Assembly: GCA_903958565.1 (NCBI GenBank)
Contig: CAJBTJ010000175.1
Coordinates: forward strand, 1-56,561
Direction of reading: 5' to 3'
Source: an uncultured beta proteobacterium
Lineage (GTDB): Bacteria; Pseudomonadota; Gammaproteobacteria; Burkholderiales; Burkholderiaceae_B
DNA length: 56,561 nucleotides
The notes under the pieces are model-generated. The model saw only the letters and a program-made list of their open reading frames with translations. It was not told where the DNA came from and did no database searches. A program made the translations under genes and the position numbers. Below, in pieces: positions 19,854 to 30,786 of this stretch (positions within the stretch are counted from its first letter, which is position 1; each line of letters opens with the position of its first letter).

Positions 19854-21407
19854 TCAACGGATCAACGCCCAAAGAGCCACACCTAACGACACTGCCGCCA
19901 CACCAGTTAGCGCCACCAACAAACGATTCCCCTGCTCACGCGCCTGACGCGACCGCTGCAACTCAGCGAGTACTGCGGCAGACAAATCAGGGCGACTGAG
20001 CTGCGCATGCATCAACCTAGGAAACTCTGGCAACCACTGCGACCACTGCGTTGCTTCTTGCGTTAATTTTTTTCGTATGCCTTTAATACCCACCCGCTGA
20101 TGCATCCAGCGCTCAAGGTAGGGTTTCGCCGTTTTCCACAAATCTAGTTGCGGATCAAGTTGACGTCCTAAGCCCTCGACATTAAGTAACGTTTTTTGTA
20201 ATAAAACCAGCTGAGGTTGTATTTCAACATTAAAGCGCCGAGATGTCTGGAAAAGCCTCAAAAGTACTTGCCCAAGTGAGATTTCTGCCAACGGACGATC
20301 AAAATAAGGCTCGCAAACCGCACGCACCGCCCCCTCGAGCTCTTCCTCGCGCGTCGTAGGTGGCACCCAACCCGACTCAATATGCAGGCGCGCGACACGG
20401 CGGTAGTCTCTTTGGAAAAAAGCCAGAAAGTTCTGCGCCAAATAGTTCTTATCAAACTCAGACAATGAACCCACAATGCCAAAATCCAACGCAATGTAGC
20501 GCCCAATCGTGTTCGGCTGATCCGACACGTAGATATTGCCGGGGTGCATGTCCGCGTGAAAAAAGCCATCGTCAAACACTTGGGTAAAAAAGATCTCAAC
20601 ACCTGTACGCGCGAGCGTCGGGATATCAACGCCCAAGGCGCGTAGCCGGTCGACCTGGCTGACAGGGATTCCGTACATGCGCTCCATGGTAAAGACATTC
20701 GATGTGCAGTAATCCCACATCACCTCAGGGACCCACAACAGATTGCGACGATCACCGTCCGCGGCAAAATTTCGTCGCAACTGACTGCAGTTCGCAGCCT
20801 CACGAAGCAAGTCCAATTCATCGTGCAAGTGTTTATCAAACTCGCCAACGACTTCTCGCGGCTTAAGCCTGCGACCGTCGGGGGCTAAGCGCTCGATTAA
20901 GCCCGCAAGCACGCGCATCAAAGAAAGATCTTTGTCGATGACCTCGAGCATTCCAGGTCGTAGGACTTTCACCGCGACATGTCGGCCATCATGCAGCACC
21001 GCGAAGTGCACTTGTGCAATCGATGCCGACGCAACAGGATCTGTTTCAAAATGCCCAAACAGTTGATCTGTCGGTGCGCCCAGAGCGGCCTCCACGAGCG
21101 CAGCGGCCTCGTCTGACGGAAACGGTGCGACACGATCCTGCAAGAGCGCAAGCTCATCGGCGATATCGGGGGGAATTAAATCTCGGCGGGTAGACAGCAC
21201 CTGCCCAAACTTTACAAAGATAGGACCGAGTGATTCGAGCGCCAGTCGCAATCTCACGCCCCGTGCCATCGTCGGACGAGATCCCAACCGCGCGAGCCAT
21301 AACAAGCGCACCGCCATCGGATGATCAATGCCGGAGAGCACAAGCTCATCGAGCCGGTAACGAAACGCGACCACTACGATGCGCAACAGTCGCGGTAATG
21401 ACATCAT
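19854..21407 (-). CDS. ubiB: Ubiquinone biosynthesis protein UbiB
   Basis: A 517-residue member of the ABC1/ADCK atypical kinase family needed for ubiquinone synthesis. [14 protein letters not shown] holds the KxGQ motif. ASIAQVH is the alanine-rich loop replacing the usual P-loop. HADMHPGNI and LDFGIVG are the catalytic and metal-binding motifs. A C-terminal hydrophobic segment anchors it in the inner membrane. Its start overlaps the ubiJ stop by four bases, and the two act in the same Ubi complex. Confidence 0.95.
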   Translation of the reverse strand: MMSLPRLLRIVVVAFRYRLDELVLSGIDHPMAVRLLWLARLGSRPTMARGVRLRLALESLGPIFVKFGQVLSTRRDLIPPDIADELALLQDRVAPFPSDEAAALVEAALGAPTDQLFGHFETDPVASASIAQVHFAVLHDGRHVAVKVLRPGMLEVIDKDLSLMRVLAGLIERLAPDGRRLKPREVVGEFDKHLHDELDLLREAANCSQLRRNFAADGDRRNLLWVPEVMWDYCTSNVFTMERMYGIPVSQVDRLRALGVDIPTLARTGVEIFFTQVFDDGFFHADMHPGNIYVSDQPNTIGRYIALDFGIVGSLSEFDKNYLAQNFLAFFQRDYRRVARLHIESGWVPPTTREEELEGAVRAVCEPYFDRPLAEISLGQVLLRLFQTSRRFNVEIQPQLVLLQKTLLNVEGLGRQLDPQLDLWKTAKPYLERWMHQRVGIKGIRKKLTQEATQWSQWLPEFPRLMHAQLSRPDLSAAVLAELQRSRQAREQGNRLLVALTGVAAVSLGVALWALIR

Positions 21408-22066
21408 CGCACAGCGCTCCGGCTTGCTTCCAATTTGCGCAGTCGGGCGTTGAACTCAGCGGCTCGTTGCTCAAGAGCGGATAGCTGCGCCTGCGCACGT
21501 GAATGCGCTTGAACAAAGCCCTCCATGAGTGGGCGGCCCGCCAAGGCGTCGGTCTCTTCCGACAGGTATTCGACCACATTTAGACCCAGGCCACGCAGCG
21601 CAGCGCTCGCGCCAGTCGCCGCAGAGCGTGCGCCCTGCACGAGCCTTCGAGCAGTCACATCCCCCAACCACTGCGCAAGCGCGTCCTCTGGGTCTGGCCG
21701 CAAATCACGTGATAGTTCTGACACAACCTGTGCCAACGCCGCTTGCCCTGACACATGCACATACTCTGCCATATCGGGTCGCGCACGCGTTGACAGCCAC
21801 GCCAAGGGATCCAAGGATTGGGGGTTGATCTCAAGGACTACATCGGGCGTGCCGCTGATCTCGGCGGGCACCAATTGGCCCGCAGCAGAAAGCTGAAAGG
21901 TCAGGGAAAAACCGCCCAGCACGATTCGCAATGTTTTATCTGCGTGACGCGCTAAACGTTCCGCTGCCCAAGGCTGCTGCCTCGTCAACAAATTGAAGGC
22001 GTGCGCGAGCGCTTGCACCGGTTTAAAAACCTCAAGGCGTGGAAGCGGGGGAAGAGCTCGTCTCAA
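21404..22066 (-). CDS. ubiJ: Ubiquinone biosynthesis accessory factor UbiJ (SCP2 domain)
   Basis: A 220-residue protein with an SCP2 lipid-binding domain over roughly residues 10-130 and a charged, likely coiled-coil C-terminus ([20 protein letters not shown]). UbiJ carries hydrophobic intermediates within the Ubi complex. It lies directly before ubiB with an ATGA overlap, as in E. coli. The start is uncertain: TTG at 22066 has no clear binding site. Confidence 0.85.
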   Translation of the reverse strand: MRRALPPLPRLEVFKPVQALAHAFNLLTRQQPWAAERLARHADKTLRIVLGGFSLTFQLSAAGQLVPAEISGTPDVVLEINPQSLDPLAWLSTRARPDMAEYVHVSGQAALAQVVSELSRDLRPDPEDALAQWLGDVTARRLVQGARSAATGASAALRGLGLNVVEYLSEETDALAGRPLMEGFVQAHSRAQAQLSALEQRAAEFNARLRKLEASRSAVR

Positions 22067-22141
22067 AATATCGGGCTATAGGAATATTGGCCATATCGGC
22101 ACCAAACCAACAGTTTAACGGGTGTGGCGGTGTCACTCAGT

Positions 22142-22167
22142 AAAAACGCCCGCTTTCGCGGGCGTTT
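22142..22167 (-). terminator. Intrinsic terminator of the Tim44-domain gene
   Basis: On the minus strand AAACGCCCGC, a GAAA loop and GCGGGCGTTTTT form a strong stem with a T-run. It lies 32 bases after the stop of the Tim44-domain gene and 75 bases before ubiJ. It therefore separates that gene from the ubiJ-ubiB unit. Confidence 0.85.
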
Positions 22168-22198
22168 AAGGGTTAATTTCTCAGTCAATTGGCAGAGC

Positions 22199-23185
22199 TT
22201 AGCTCGCCTGGGTAACTGGAACTTGCTGAATACCTGCCAGCAACCAACCACCTTGCTCTGGCTTGAACAGGTTCCAAACCTCTTCAAAGCGGAAGGCCTC
22301 AGCGCCAACCTGCTCACGCAACATGCCGGAAAAGCGCACGCTTGCCAAATGACCATCGCTAACCTTTTCAATCCCAAGCAGCTCAGCGTTCAGTAACACC
22401 ACTTCTGTGTGGTTTTGGCCGGTCTGGCCACTGAGTTGCACCTGGAGTTCTTTCAAGAGATCATCGGTCAGGAAGCTGCGTAACTCATTGACATTGCCGC
22501 TATCCCAGACCTTTTGAATCGCGACAAACTGCTGTTTAGCCTCGCCCAAAAAGCGCTGTGTGTCGAAGTCGGTAGGAATAAACCAGCTCTGGTCTGGCGC
22601 TGGAGCGTCCGAACCAAAACCTGCTGCAGACATCGAACCGGTGGCCGTCGGCGGTAACTGGACAGGTGCAGCAGCCGGCTCAGCCGACTGACGCCACATG
22701 TCGTTTGGTGCCGGAGCAGCTCCGCCGGCAGCACCAGCGCCTGCACCCTGCACAGCAGGTTGAGCCGATGCCCCACCACGCATTCTGCGCAAAATGAACA
22801 TCACCGCAAAAATCACGAGGCCCGCGACTAAGGCCATCACGAGGAAGTCTGCCATCGCGCCGCCCAAACCAAAGTGCGACAAGAGAGCCGCGATGCCCAA
22901 GCCCGCAGCAATACCAGCTAACGGACCTAGCCAGCGTGAGGCACCACTAGGCTTAGCGGCTGCGGCAGCGCCAGCGGTGGAGCTCGCAGCAGCAGGTGCT
23001 GTTGCACTTTTCTGGGTGGTGGTGGAGGCGGCAGGAGCCTGATTACTGACGTTGCTGGACTGACGCCCAGAGTTACCGCCTTTACCTGCACGGGCGGCAT
23101 CCGCATCAAACGCCATGCTGGTCAGTGCCAGACCGCTCACTGCTAATACAGCAGCCGCTACAAAACGTGAAAGGGAACGAGACAT
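22199..23185 (-). CDS. Tim44-like domain membrane protein
   Basis: A 328-residue protein: a signal-like N-terminus (MSRSLSRFVAAAVLAVSGLA), a low-complexity Ser/Thr/Ala region, one or two transmembrane segments near residues 85-130 (AGIAAGLGIAALL; LVMALVAGLVIFAVMFIL), a Pro/Ala-rich linker, and a C-terminal Tim44-like domain from about residue 200 (FLGEAKQQFVAIQKVWDSGN). The Tim44 fold in bacteria is thought to bind membranes or proteins; its role here is unknown. It lies between ubiE and ubiJ-ubiB, an order seen in relatives. The binding site TAGGAG is seven bases before the ATG. Confidence 0.8.
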   Translation of the reverse strand: MSRSLSRFVAAAVLAVSGLALTSMAFDADAARAGKGGNSGRQSSNVSNQAPAASTTTQKSATAPAAASSTAGAAAAAKPSGASRWLGPLAGIAAGLGIAALLSHFGLGGAMADFLVMALVAGLVIFAVMFILRRMRGGASAQPAVQGAGAGAAGGAAPAPNDMWRQSAEPAAAPVQLPPTATGSMSAAGFGSDAPAPDQSWFIPTDFDTQRFLGEAKQQFVAIQKVWDSGNVNELRSFLTDDLLKELQVQLSGQTGQNHTEVVLLNAELLGIEKVSDGHLASVRFSGMLREQVGAEAFRFEEVWNLFKPEQGGWLLAGIQQVPVTQAS

Positions 23186-23215
23186 CGATTGCTCCTAAGC
23201 GAAAATCGCCAATAA

Positions 23216-23243
23216 AAGATAATGATCAACTAACGCGCTACAA
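23216..23243 (-). promoter_or_regulatory. Candidate promoter of the Tim44-domain gene
   Basis: On the minus strand TTGTAG (23243-23238) and TATCTT (23221-23216) are 16 bases apart. This places the start of transcription about 25-30 bases before the ATG at 23185. Matches to consensus are moderate. Confidence 0.35.
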
Positions 23244-23267
23244 CAAAGCAATGCTTTGTTTTTTTAT
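23242..23267 (+). terminator. Orphan hairpin with T-run, plus-strand orientation
   Basis: AACAAAGCA (23242-23250) and TGCTTTGTT (23252-23260) are perfect complements, followed by TTTTTT on the plus strand. It looks like an intrinsic terminator, yet the genes on both sides are on the minus strand. It could stop an antisense transcript, or act as an operator dyad next to the -35 box of the Tim44-domain gene. Confidence 0.5.
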
Positions 23268-23349
23268 TCAAGAAACCTAATCTTACTAAAAGCTGAACAA
23301 AATTGTAAGTAGATAGACCCTAAGCCGCCAAATAAGTTCAGTTCTTCAC

Positions 23350-24090
23350 TTACTGGATTTTTATGCCTTCGTGCAGAGCTGTCAGCCCCGCTGACAAATT
23401 GAAATACTGAACATGGCTCAATCCCGAATCAGACAACATTTTCTTAAGGGTTTCTTGGTCTGGATGCATGCGTATCGATTCGGCCAGGTAGCGGTAGCTC
23501 TCCGCATCCCCCGCAACTTTGCTACCCAACCAGGGCAACACGTTAAAGGAATACCAGTCATATACGGGGGCCAGGGGTTTGGCAATGTGCGAGAACTCCA
23601 GCACCAGCAGTTTGCCGCCTGGGCGCAACACCCTTGTCATTTCTGCCAACGCGCGGTCTTTGTGTGTCATGTTGCGCAAACCAAAGGCAACACTCACCCG
23701 ATCAAAGTAATTATCTGGAAACGGCAAGCGTTCGGCATCACAGACGGCGCATGGCAAGACAATCCCATCATCGATCAACCGATCGCGCCCGACTCTTAAC
23801 ATGGAGTCGTTGATGTCCGTGAGCCATACCTCCCCCTGGGAGCCTGCCTGCTTGGCAAACGCGCGGGCTAAATCACCGGTTCCACCCGCGATGTCGAGCA
23901 CCTTCATCCCGGGTCTGACAGCTGCCCGACCAATGGTAAAGGCCTTCCAGACGCGATGCAGCCCGGCCGACATGAGATCATTCATCACGTCATAGCGCGC
24001 TGCGACCGAATGAAATACCTGCGCGACTTTGCCCGCCTTTTCGGATTCGGCAACGGTCTGGAAACCAAAATGGGTTTTATCGTCGGGCAT
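23350..24090 (-). CDS. ubiE: Ubiquinone/menaquinone C-methyltransferase UbiE
   Basis: A 246-residue SAM-dependent methyltransferase acting on the quinone ring. [18 protein letters not shown] is the SAM site, and [17 protein letters not shown] and [13 protein letters not shown] are UbiE family signatures. Length matches E. coli UbiE (251). It is the promoter-proximal gene of the ubiE / Tim44 / ubiJ-ubiB stretch and is divergent from pxpB. In this organism only the ubiquinone role is supported. Confidence 0.96.
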   Translation of the reverse strand: MPDDKTHFGFQTVAESEKAGKVAQVFHSVAARYDVMNDLMSAGLHRVWKAFTIGRAAVRPGMKVLDIAGGTGDLARAFAKQAGSQGEVWLTDINDSMLRVGRDRLIDDGIVLPCAVCDAERLPFPDNYFDRVSVAFGLRNMTHKDRALAEMTRVLRPGGKLLVLEFSHIAKPLAPVYDWYSFNVLPWLGSKVAGDAESYRYLAESIRMHPDQETLKKMLSDSGLSHVQYFNLSAGLTALHEGIKIQ

Positions 24091-24211
24091 TGATCTTCGC
24101 TTAAAAAATTACAAGTACTATTCTAGTCGCTTCGACTTCATTTCGTCGCCTGATATTCCGTATAAAACCAATCAGCAACCGATATCTTTTGCGCACTCAC
24201 CACGCCCCAGC

Positions 24212-24931
24212 ATGAACGGACCTGCGTTTACGATACGCCCCCAGGGCGACCGGTGCCTGAGCCTGGATTTTGGCCAAGACATTCGTGCCGAAACAGGCCT
24301 CGTGTGCCTCAGTGCAGCCGCCACCTTGCGCGCGGCCAGTCTCGCCGGCGTCTCCGACATCGTGCCTTCATACACCGCTGTTGCGTTGTTTTACTCGCCC
24401 GGCACACAAGAACAGCCGGTCACGTTCGCGAGCCTGTCGCGCGAGGTCAAGCGAGTCCTAAGCGGCACGTTATTACCTGCAAACGCTTCCTCGCGCCTGA
24501 TCAAAATCCCCGTCTGTTACGGCGGCGTGCACGGACCGGACCTCAGTGACGTCGCCAAGCGCACAGGCCTGACCGAAGACGAGGTGGTCGCGAAACACAG
24601 TGCCTCAGACACCATGGTCTTTTCACTAGGCTTCTCGCCCGGGCATCCTTACATCGGTATCCACGACGAAATCTTTGCGATTCCCAGACGAGATGTACCA
24701 CGCACCGTGGTGCCACGCGGCTCGGTCGCCATTGCCAACCGCCAATCCACAATTTATCCAGAGCGACTACCAGGAGGCTGGCATATCTTGGGTGCGACCC
24801 CCTTGCGACTCTTTGATCTTGCGCGCGAGCAACCGTCATTGCTGTTGCCAGGTGACAAAATTGAATTCGTCCCGATCGACCAAAACGAGTTCGATCGCCT
24901 CGCCGCTAAGATTGACGGGAAACGACCATGA
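24212..24931 (+). CDS. pxpB: 5-oxoprolinase subunit PxpB
   Basis: A 239-residue KipI-family subunit of ATP-dependent 5-oxoprolinase, which opens pyroglutamate to glutamate. Family landmarks are SLDFGQDI, PVCYGGVHGPDL, FSLGFSPGHPYIG and RQSTIYPERLPGGWHILG. The ATG at 24212 is preferred to earlier in-frame codons because the family N-terminus begins here. It overlaps pxpC by four bases. Older names (allophanate hydrolase subunit 1) do not fit next to pxpA. Confidence 0.92.
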   Translation: MNGPAFTIRPQGDRCLSLDFGQDIRAETGLVCLSAAATLRAASLAGVSDIVPSYTAVALFYSPGTQEQPVTFASLSREVKRVLSGTLLPANASSRLIKIPVCYGGVHGPDLSDVAKRTGLTEDEVVAKHSASDTMVFSLGFSPGHPYIGIHDEIFAIPRRDVPRTVVPRGSVAIANRQSTIYPERLPGGWHILGATPLRLFDLAREQPSLLLPGDKIEFVPIDQNEFDRLAAKIDGKRP

Positions 24932-25920
24932 GTATCGTCGTCATCAAGCCAGGCATGCTCTCTAGCTTTCAGGATGCGGGTCGGCACGGACAGCAGCCTC
25001 TTGGCATTTCGGTTGTGGGCGCAATGGATCAGCGCGCGCATCATTTAGCGAATATGTTGGTTGGTAATGATGCGCAAACCGCGAGCTTAGAGATCACACT
25101 CACCGGCCCAACGCTGCAGTTCCAACAACCCGGCTGCATCGCGCTGAGTGGCGGCGACTTAAGCGCCACGCTGAATGGCCAAGCCGTAGCGTTAAATCGT
25201 CCTATCATCGTTCACCCGAACGATACGCTGGCCTTTGGCCCCCGCAAGCATGGCACACGTTGTTATCTCGCGGTACATGGCGGGTTTGCACTCACTCCCG
25301 TACTCGGCAGCACCAGCACATATCTTCGTAGCCACTTCGGCGGCTGGCAGGGGCGGGCACTACAAAAGGGTGACGAGATCCCATTTGTACGACCACTCGC
25401 CACCAAAGGTTTAGAGACCCTTGCGATGGAACTCTGGTCAATCAAAATTTATTTGTCGTCCGCGATCGCCGACTCCTCTCGCCAGCGCATTCGGTTAATT
25501 AAGAGCGCGCTGTGGAATGAGTTCACCCCGGAAAGTTGCGTGGCACTTCTGACAGAACCGTTTCGTGTGAGCCCGGATTCCGAGCGCATGGGATATCGTC
25601 TGAGCGGCACGCCCCTCTTGATGACCAAGCCGCGGCAGTTGTTATCCGAAGCAACCACGTTCGGCACCATTCAAGTTCCTGCAGGAGGCCAACCCATCAT
25701 TTTGATGGCGGACCGACAAACAACAGGCGGCTATCCCAAAATGGCCTACGTCGCCACGGTCGACTTGCCTCTGTTGGCGCAGTGCGCACCCGGCGATGCG
25801 TTACAGTTTGAGGCCATCACGCTAGAACGTGCACAAGAGCTCGATGCGGCGCGCGAGCGCGCGTGGCATGCGCTCGCACAAACGTTACAACCGATACGAG
25901 ATTTACTTCTTCATCATTGA
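24928..25920 (+). CDS. pxpC: 5-oxoprolinase subunit PxpC
   Basis: A 330-residue KipA-family (biotin-dependent carboxylase-like) subunit that works with PxpB and PxpA. Typical blocks are KPGMLSSFQDAGRHG, GAMDQRAHHLAN, the YLAVHGGF stretch, SDRMGYRL-like SERMGYRLSG and PILMADRQTTGGYPK. It starts inside the pxpB stop (ATGA) and ends 11 bases before the pxpA start. Confidence 0.92.
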   Translation: MSIVVIKPGMLSSFQDAGRHGQQPLGISVVGAMDQRAHHLANMLVGNDAQTASLEITLTGPTLQFQQPGCIALSGGDLSATLNGQAVALNRPIIVHPNDTLAFGPRKHGTRCYLAVHGGFALTPVLGSTSTYLRSHFGGWQGRALQKGDEIPFVRPLATKGLETLAMELWSIKIYLSSAIADSSRQRIRLIKSALWNEFTPESCVALLTEPFRVSPDSERMGYRLSGTPLLMTKPRQLLSEATTFGTIQVPAGGQPIILMADRQTTGGYPKMAYVATVDLPLLAQCAPGDALQFEAITLERAQELDAARERAWHALAQTLQPIRDLLLHH

Positions 25921-25931
25921 GGGGACACCAC

Positions 25932-26687
25932 ATGGCACTGCGAATTGACTTGAATTGCGACATGGGCGAGAGCTTCGGCGCCTGGAAAATGGGCAACGAC
26001 GACGGCATCATGCCGTTCGTCTCCTCTGCCAACATCGCGTGCGGGTTCCATGGCGGCGATCCAGCCACCATGCGCAAGACGGTCGCCTCAGCGCTCAAGC
26101 ATGGCGTCTCACTGGGCGCGCACCCTGGCTTGCCAGATCTACAAGGCTTTGGTCGTCGCAATATCGCGATTACCGACCAGGAGGCCTACGACATGATGGT
26201 GGTGCAGATCGGCGCACTCGCTGCGGTGGCGGCATCGCAAGGCGCCAAGCTGCGCCACGTCAAAGCACACGGACAACTCTACAACATGGCCGTTAAAGAC
26301 GAAGGGCTTGCCCGCGCACTTGCGCAAGCCACCTACGACGTCGACAAAAATCTCGTGTTCTTTGTTTTGGCCAGCAGCCCGATGGTCCGTATCGCCGAAT
26401 CCGTAGGCGTTCAAGTCGCCAGCGAAGTGTTTGGCGACAGGAACTACATGCCTGACGGCACCTTGAGTCCCCGCAATAAGCCAGGCGCAATGATCGAAGA
26501 TGTGCAGGTGTCAATCAAGCAAGTGTTGCAAATGGTCAAGACCAGCACCTTGACCGCCAACGATGGAAGCATTGTAAAAGTGCGTGCGGATACGCTTTGT
26601 ATTCACGGCGACCAACCTGGCGCAGTGACCTTTGCCAAAGCCATTCGTGAAGCACTGCAGGCCGAAGGAATTGAAGTCGGCGCTTGA
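25932..26687 (+). CDS. pxpA: 5-oxoprolinase subunit PxpA (LamB/YcsF family)
   Basis: A 251-residue subunit beginning MALRIDLNCDMGESFGAWKMG, the family hallmark, with ACGFHGGDP, HPGLPDLQGFGRR and CIHGDQPGA further on. The ATG at 25932 follows GAGGGG by five bases; an upstream GTG-type extension has no homology. Gene order B-C-A with tight spacing makes a complete 5-oxoprolinase. It ends 31 bases from a convergent gene. Confidence 0.93.
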   Translation: MALRIDLNCDMGESFGAWKMGNDDGIMPFVSSANIACGFHGGDPATMRKTVASALKHGVSLGAHPGLPDLQGFGRRNIAITDQEAYDMMVVQIGALAAVAASQGAKLRHVKAHGQLYNMAVKDEGLARALAQATYDVDKNLVFFVLASSPMVRIAESVGVQVASEVFGDRNYMPDGTLSPRNKPGAMIEDVQVSIKQVLQMVKTSTLTANDGSIVKVRADTLCIHGDQPGAVTFAKAIREALQAEGIEVGA

Positions 26688-26718
26688 TAGCAGCCCTGAC
26701 AACCATTAAGACGAGCGC

Positions 26719-29700
26719 TTACACCAGTACGCGCTCGATCCCACCGTTATTGGCTTTTTTGACATAGTCCTCAAGCCAATCGGGGCCCAGTATGTGGCGC
26801 GCCATTTCGACCACGATGTAGTCGGCTTTCGCGCCGCTATCGGCCTCAAAGCGTGACAACCCTTGCATGCAAGAGGGGCAAGAGGTCAGCACCTTGATGT
26901 CCCCGTCAAAGCCGTCTTTACGCAAGGTTGCGGTGTTTTTCTCAAGCTCTTCCTCTTTGCGAAAACGAACTTGGGTTGAAATGTCGGGACGCGTCACGGC
27001 AAGCGTGCCTGACTCACCACAACAGCGCTCGGTCTTAATCGCACTCTCGCCGACCAACGAACGAACAGTCTTCATTGGATCTTGCAATTTCATCGGGGTG
27101 TGGCAGGGATCGTGATACATGTATCGCGTACCCTGAACGCCCTCTAACTTGATGCCTTTTTCAAGAAGATATTCATGGATGTCGATCAAGCGACAGCCAG
27201 GAAAGATCTTTTCGAACTCATAGCCCGAGAGTTGGTCATAACATGTACCGCAGCTAACAACGACCGTCTTGATATCAAGATAGTTCAACGTGTTGGCCAC
27301 GCGATGGAACAACACGCGGTTATCCGTGATGATTTGTTCGGCTTTGTCGTTCATGCCATTGCCGCGCTGCGGGTACCCGCAGCAAAGATAGCCTGGGGGC
27401 AGCACCGTTTGAACCCCCGCATGCCAAAGCATTGCCTGGGTTGCTAGGCCGACCTGCGAAAACAAACGCTCAGAGCCACACCCTGGAAAATAAAAGACGG
27501 CTTCCGTATCGGCGGGTGCGCTCGGCTGCCGAATAATCGGCACGTAATCCGCATCTTCGATATCAAGCAATTTACGCGCAGTTTGTTTGGGCAAGCCGCC
27601 CGGCATCTTCTTGTTAATAAAGTGCACAACCTGTTCGCGAAGCGGTGGCTTACCCACCGTTGCCGGGGGTTTAGCCGTCTGCTTACGCGCGAATTTGCTC
27701 AACACATCATGCGCGACGCGTTGTAACTTGTACCCCACGCCCACCATCGCCTGACGCGTCGCATTGATCGTGGCAGGATCTTTTGCATTCAAGAAAAACA
27801 TCGCGGCCGACGTGACGGGATTAAACGACTTACGCCCCATGCGCCGCAACAAGGCGCGCATGTTCATAGAGACGTCGCCGAAGTCGATATCCACTGGGCA
27901 CGGGTTGTAGCACTTATGACAAATCGTACAGTGATCCGCAACGTCCTCGAACTCTTCCCAATGCTTGAGACTGATGCCCCGTCGGGTTTGCTCTTCGTAT
28001 AAAAATGCTTCAATCAGCAGCGACGTGGCAAGAATTTTGTCGCGCGGCGAATACAGCAGATTCGCACGCGGGACGTGCGTCGCACAGACCGGCTTGCATT
28101 TACCACAACGCAAACAATCTTTGATCGAATTGCTGATTGCACCAATCTCACTTTGCTGCATGATGATCGACTCATGCCCCATCAAACCAAAGCTCGGGGT
28201 CCAGGCCTGGCGCAGATCCGCACCAGGCATCAGCTTGCCGGCGTTGAAGTGATTGTGTGGGTCGATCTGGCGTTTGTAGTTCTGAAACGGTGCGAGTTCC
28301 GCTTCGGTCAGAAACTCATATTTCGTCAGGCCAATGCCGTGCTCGCCTGAGATAACGCCATCTAGATCACGTGCGATTTGCATGATCCGAGCAACCGCCT
28401 CGTTGGCTTCGCGCAGCATCTCATAATCATCAGAATTAACTGGGATGTTGGTATGTACATTGCCATCCCCGGCATGCATATGCAGCGCGACAAACACGCG
28501 GCTCTTGAGCACGCGATCATGCACAGCCTGCAGTTGCGTCAATACCGGCGCAAAGTCATTGCCCCCAAACAAGCCCTCGAGTTCCGTCTTAACTTCTTTT
28601 TTCCAGGAAATACGCAGCGTGTGATCCTGTACGACATCAAACACCCGTGCTTGCGGCTGTCTTGCCAAACGTTCATCCAGAGCGGGCTTTAGTTCTGAAA
28701 GGCCATGCCCAACGATAGACGACAACCCCTCCGAGAGAGGCACGTCAAGGTGCTCAAGCACCCACAACCATCTTGCCCGCACGAGCGCAATCATTTCGGT
28801 CGCGCGCCGACGACGCTCGTCCAGCGCTTCTTCGAGCGAGGCACCCTCTTCGCTTGCACGATCAAGTTTGGCAATCGCCAGATCGCCGTCAAGTGCTGAC
28901 TGCAACGCATCTAACAACTTGAGCTTATTGCGCGTCGAAAGTTCGATGTTGATGCGCTCGATATGATCCGTATACTCGCCCATCCGCTCCAGCGGAATCA
29001 CGACGTCTTCGTTGATCTTGAACGCGTTCGTATGGCGAGCAATCGCCGCTGTGCGCGCACGGTCAAGCCAAAACTTTTTACGCGCCTCGGCACTGACTGC
29101 AATGAAGCCTTCACCATGGCGCGTATTGGCCAGACGCACGACTTCACTGGTTGCGGCAGCAACTGCCGCGTCATCGTCGCCGACAATGTCGCCAATCAGA
29201 ACCATTTTGGGCAACACACCGCGCTTACTCTTGGTGGAATACCCCACCGCACGCAGATAACGTTCGTCCAGATGCTCTAGGCCGGCCAGCAACGCGCCCT
29301 GCGCACGACCTTGTTTATCGAGATAGTCTTTGATTTCAACGATTGAGGGGATCGCATCCCGTGCCTGACCAAAAAACTCGAGGCAAACTGTACGCGTATG
29401 GCTGGGCATGCGGTGCAACACCCAACGCGCCGCCGTGATCAAACCATCGCAACCTTCTTTCTGCACGCCAGGCAGGCCCGACAAAAATTTGTCGGTGACA
29501 TCTTTCCCCAGACCCACTTTGCGAAATCTTGCGCCATCGATTTCAAGGATCTCTGTGCGCAATACCGATGCACCGGCCGCGGCAGCGCCGTCGGACCACT
29601 TCAACTCAAACCGCACGAGGCCTGCCTCGTGGATCTTGCCCAAATTATGATCAAGGCGCGTGACATCAAGCCAGTTGCCCTGTGGATCAACCATCCGCCA

Positions 29701-30657
29701 CCAGGCCAGGTTATCCAAGGCCGTCCCCCACAGCACGGCTTTTTTACCGCCTGCGTTCATGGCGACATTACCGCCCACACAAGACGCATCCGCCGAGGTA
29801 GGGTCGACGGCAAAGACTAGGCCGTTTTCATCTGCAATATCGGACACGCGGCGCGTGACAACACCCGCACCCGCGCGGACCGTCGCGACAGGTGTCGACA
29901 CCCCAGGTAAGGGCCCGATTTCGACTGGGCCAAGGGTATCGAGCTTTTCAGTATTGATGACCGCAGAGCGCCAAGTCAGCGGAATCGCGCCACCGGTATA
30001 CCCCGTGCCACCTCCGCGCGGCACGATCGTGAGACCCAGCTCAATACACGCCCGCACCATCGCAGCAATTTCTTCTTCGGTATCGGGTGCCAGCACGACA
30101 AATGGATACTCGACGCGCCAGTCCGTGGCGTCGGTGACATGCGCGACCCGCGACATGCCATCAAATTTAATGTTGTCGCGCGCAGTCCGTTTGCCGAGCA
30201 CCTTGAGCACTTGTTTACGCAACTGGCCAATGCGCTCAAACTCTGCGGCGAAGTCACGCACAGCGTCGTGCGCACGCGTCAACAAACTGGCAACCTTTTC
30301 GTCACGTCCGGCATTATCGTCGGCGCGACGCTGATCGATTTCCTTGAGGCGATGCTCAAGCGCCTCAACGAGTAATTTACGTCGCTTGGGATTGTCGAGC
30401 AGGTCATCCTGAAGATACGGATTACGACGTACCACCCAGATGTCGCCCAACACCTCGTAAAGCATGCGCGCCGAGCGGCCCGTGCGGCGTTCGCCGCGCA
30501 AATCCGACAAAAGAGCCCAAGCGTCTTCACCGAGCAAGCGGCAGATAACTTCACGGTCTGAAAACGACGTGTAGTTGTAAGGGATTTCGCGCAAGCGGGA
30601 CTGCGCGTCCGGCGCGGGCATGGCTTTTAGAAGGTGGCTAGCGAGAGGGGCATTCAT
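26719..30657 (-). CDS. Large FAD-linked oxidase / 4Fe-4S / CCG fusion protein with DUF3683-type N-terminus
   Basis: A 1312-residue soluble oxidoreductase made of four parts. Residues 1-180 are an uncharacterised N-terminal domain. A PCMH-type FAD domain starts near 185 ([11 protein letters not shown], 213-223), and its oxidase C-terminal domain holds [10 protein letters not shown] (727-736) and GEHGIGLTK (771-779). Two 4Fe-4S motifs follow: C848/851/854/858 and C910/913/916/920. Two CCG domains close it (C1092-C1093 and C1212-C1213). The set matches D-lactate or D-2-hydroxyacid dehydrogenase plus its GlpC/LldE-like electron carrier fused in one chain. Substrate is unknown. It is convergent with pxpA. 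Confidence 0.8.
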   Translation of the reverse strand: MNAPLASHLLKAMPAPDAQSRLREIPYNYTSFSDREVICRLLGEDAWALLSDLRGERRTGRSARMLYEVLGDIWVVRRNPYLQDDLLDNPKRRKLLVEALEHRLKEIDQRRADDNAGRDEKVASLLTRAHDAVRDFAAEFERIGQLRKQVLKVLGKRTARDNIKFDGMSRVAHVTDATDWRVEYPFVVLAPDTEEEIAAMVRACIELGLTIVPRGGGTGYTGGAIPLTWRSAVINTEKLDTLGPVEIGPLPGVSTPVATVRAGAGVVTRRVSDIADENGLVFAVDPTSADASCVGGNVAMNAGGKKAVLWGTALDNLAWWRMVDPQGNWLDVTRLDHNLGKIHEAGLVRFELKWSDGAAAAGASVLRTEILEIDGARFRKVGLGKDVTDKFLSGLPGVQKEGCDGLITAARWVLHRMPSHTRTVCLEFFGQARDAIPSIVEIKDYLDKQGRAQGALLAGLEHLDERYLRAVGYSTKSKRGVLPKMVLIGDIVGDDDAAVAAATSEVVRLANTRHGEGFIAVSAEARKKFWLDRARTAAIARHTNAFKINEDVVIPLERMGEYTDHIERINIELSTRNKLKLLDALQSALDGDLAIAKLDRASEEGASLEEALDERRRRATEMIALVRARWLWVLEHLDVPLSEGLSSIVGHGLSELKPALDERLARQPQARVFDVVQDHTLRISWKKEVKTELEGLFGGNDFAPVLTQLQAVHDRVLKSRVFVALHMHAGDGNVHTNIPVNSDDYEMLREANEAVARIMQIARDLDGVISGEHGIGLTKYEFLTEAELAPFQNYKRQIDPHNHFNAGKLMPGADLRQAWTPSFGLMGHESIIMQQSEIGAISNSIKDCLRCGKCKPVCATHVPRANLLYSPRDKILATSLLIEAFLYEEQTRRGISLKHWEEFEDVADHCTICHKCYNPCPVDIDFGDVSMNMRALLRRMGRKSFNPVTSAAMFFLNAKDPATINATRQAMVGVGYKLQRVAHDVLSKFARKQTAKPPATVGKPPLREQVVHFINKKMPGGLPKQTARKLLDIEDADYVPIIRQPSAPADTEAVFYFPGCGSERLFSQVGLATQAMLWHAGVQTVLPPGYLCCGYPQRGNGMNDKAEQIITDNRVLFHRVANTLNYLDIKTVVVSCGTCYDQLSGYEFEKIFPGCRLIDIHEYLLEKGIKLEGVQGTRYMYHDPCHTPMKLQDPMKTVRSLVGESAIKTERCCGESGTLAVTRPDISTQVRFRKEEELEKNTATLRKDGFDGDIKVLTSCPSCMQGLSRFEADSGAKADYIVVEMARHILGPDWLEDYVKKANNGGIERVLV

Positions 30658-30786
30658 AGAATGATGGGTTCAAGCCCTTAAAGAATTATTTTAAGGCATC
30701 GTGCGGGAGTTGCTCGAATAACCCTTCAGCCCGACTCTGCACCCCAGTGCCGTGACGTCAGGGTCTTTAGTTGACCGCGCTCGCGT

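Noticed and set aside
29660-30334. 224-codon plus-strand open frame opposite the FAD/Fe-S fusion gene
   Set aside because: The composition is that of a shadow frame (Ser/Thr/Pro/Arg-rich), with no motif.
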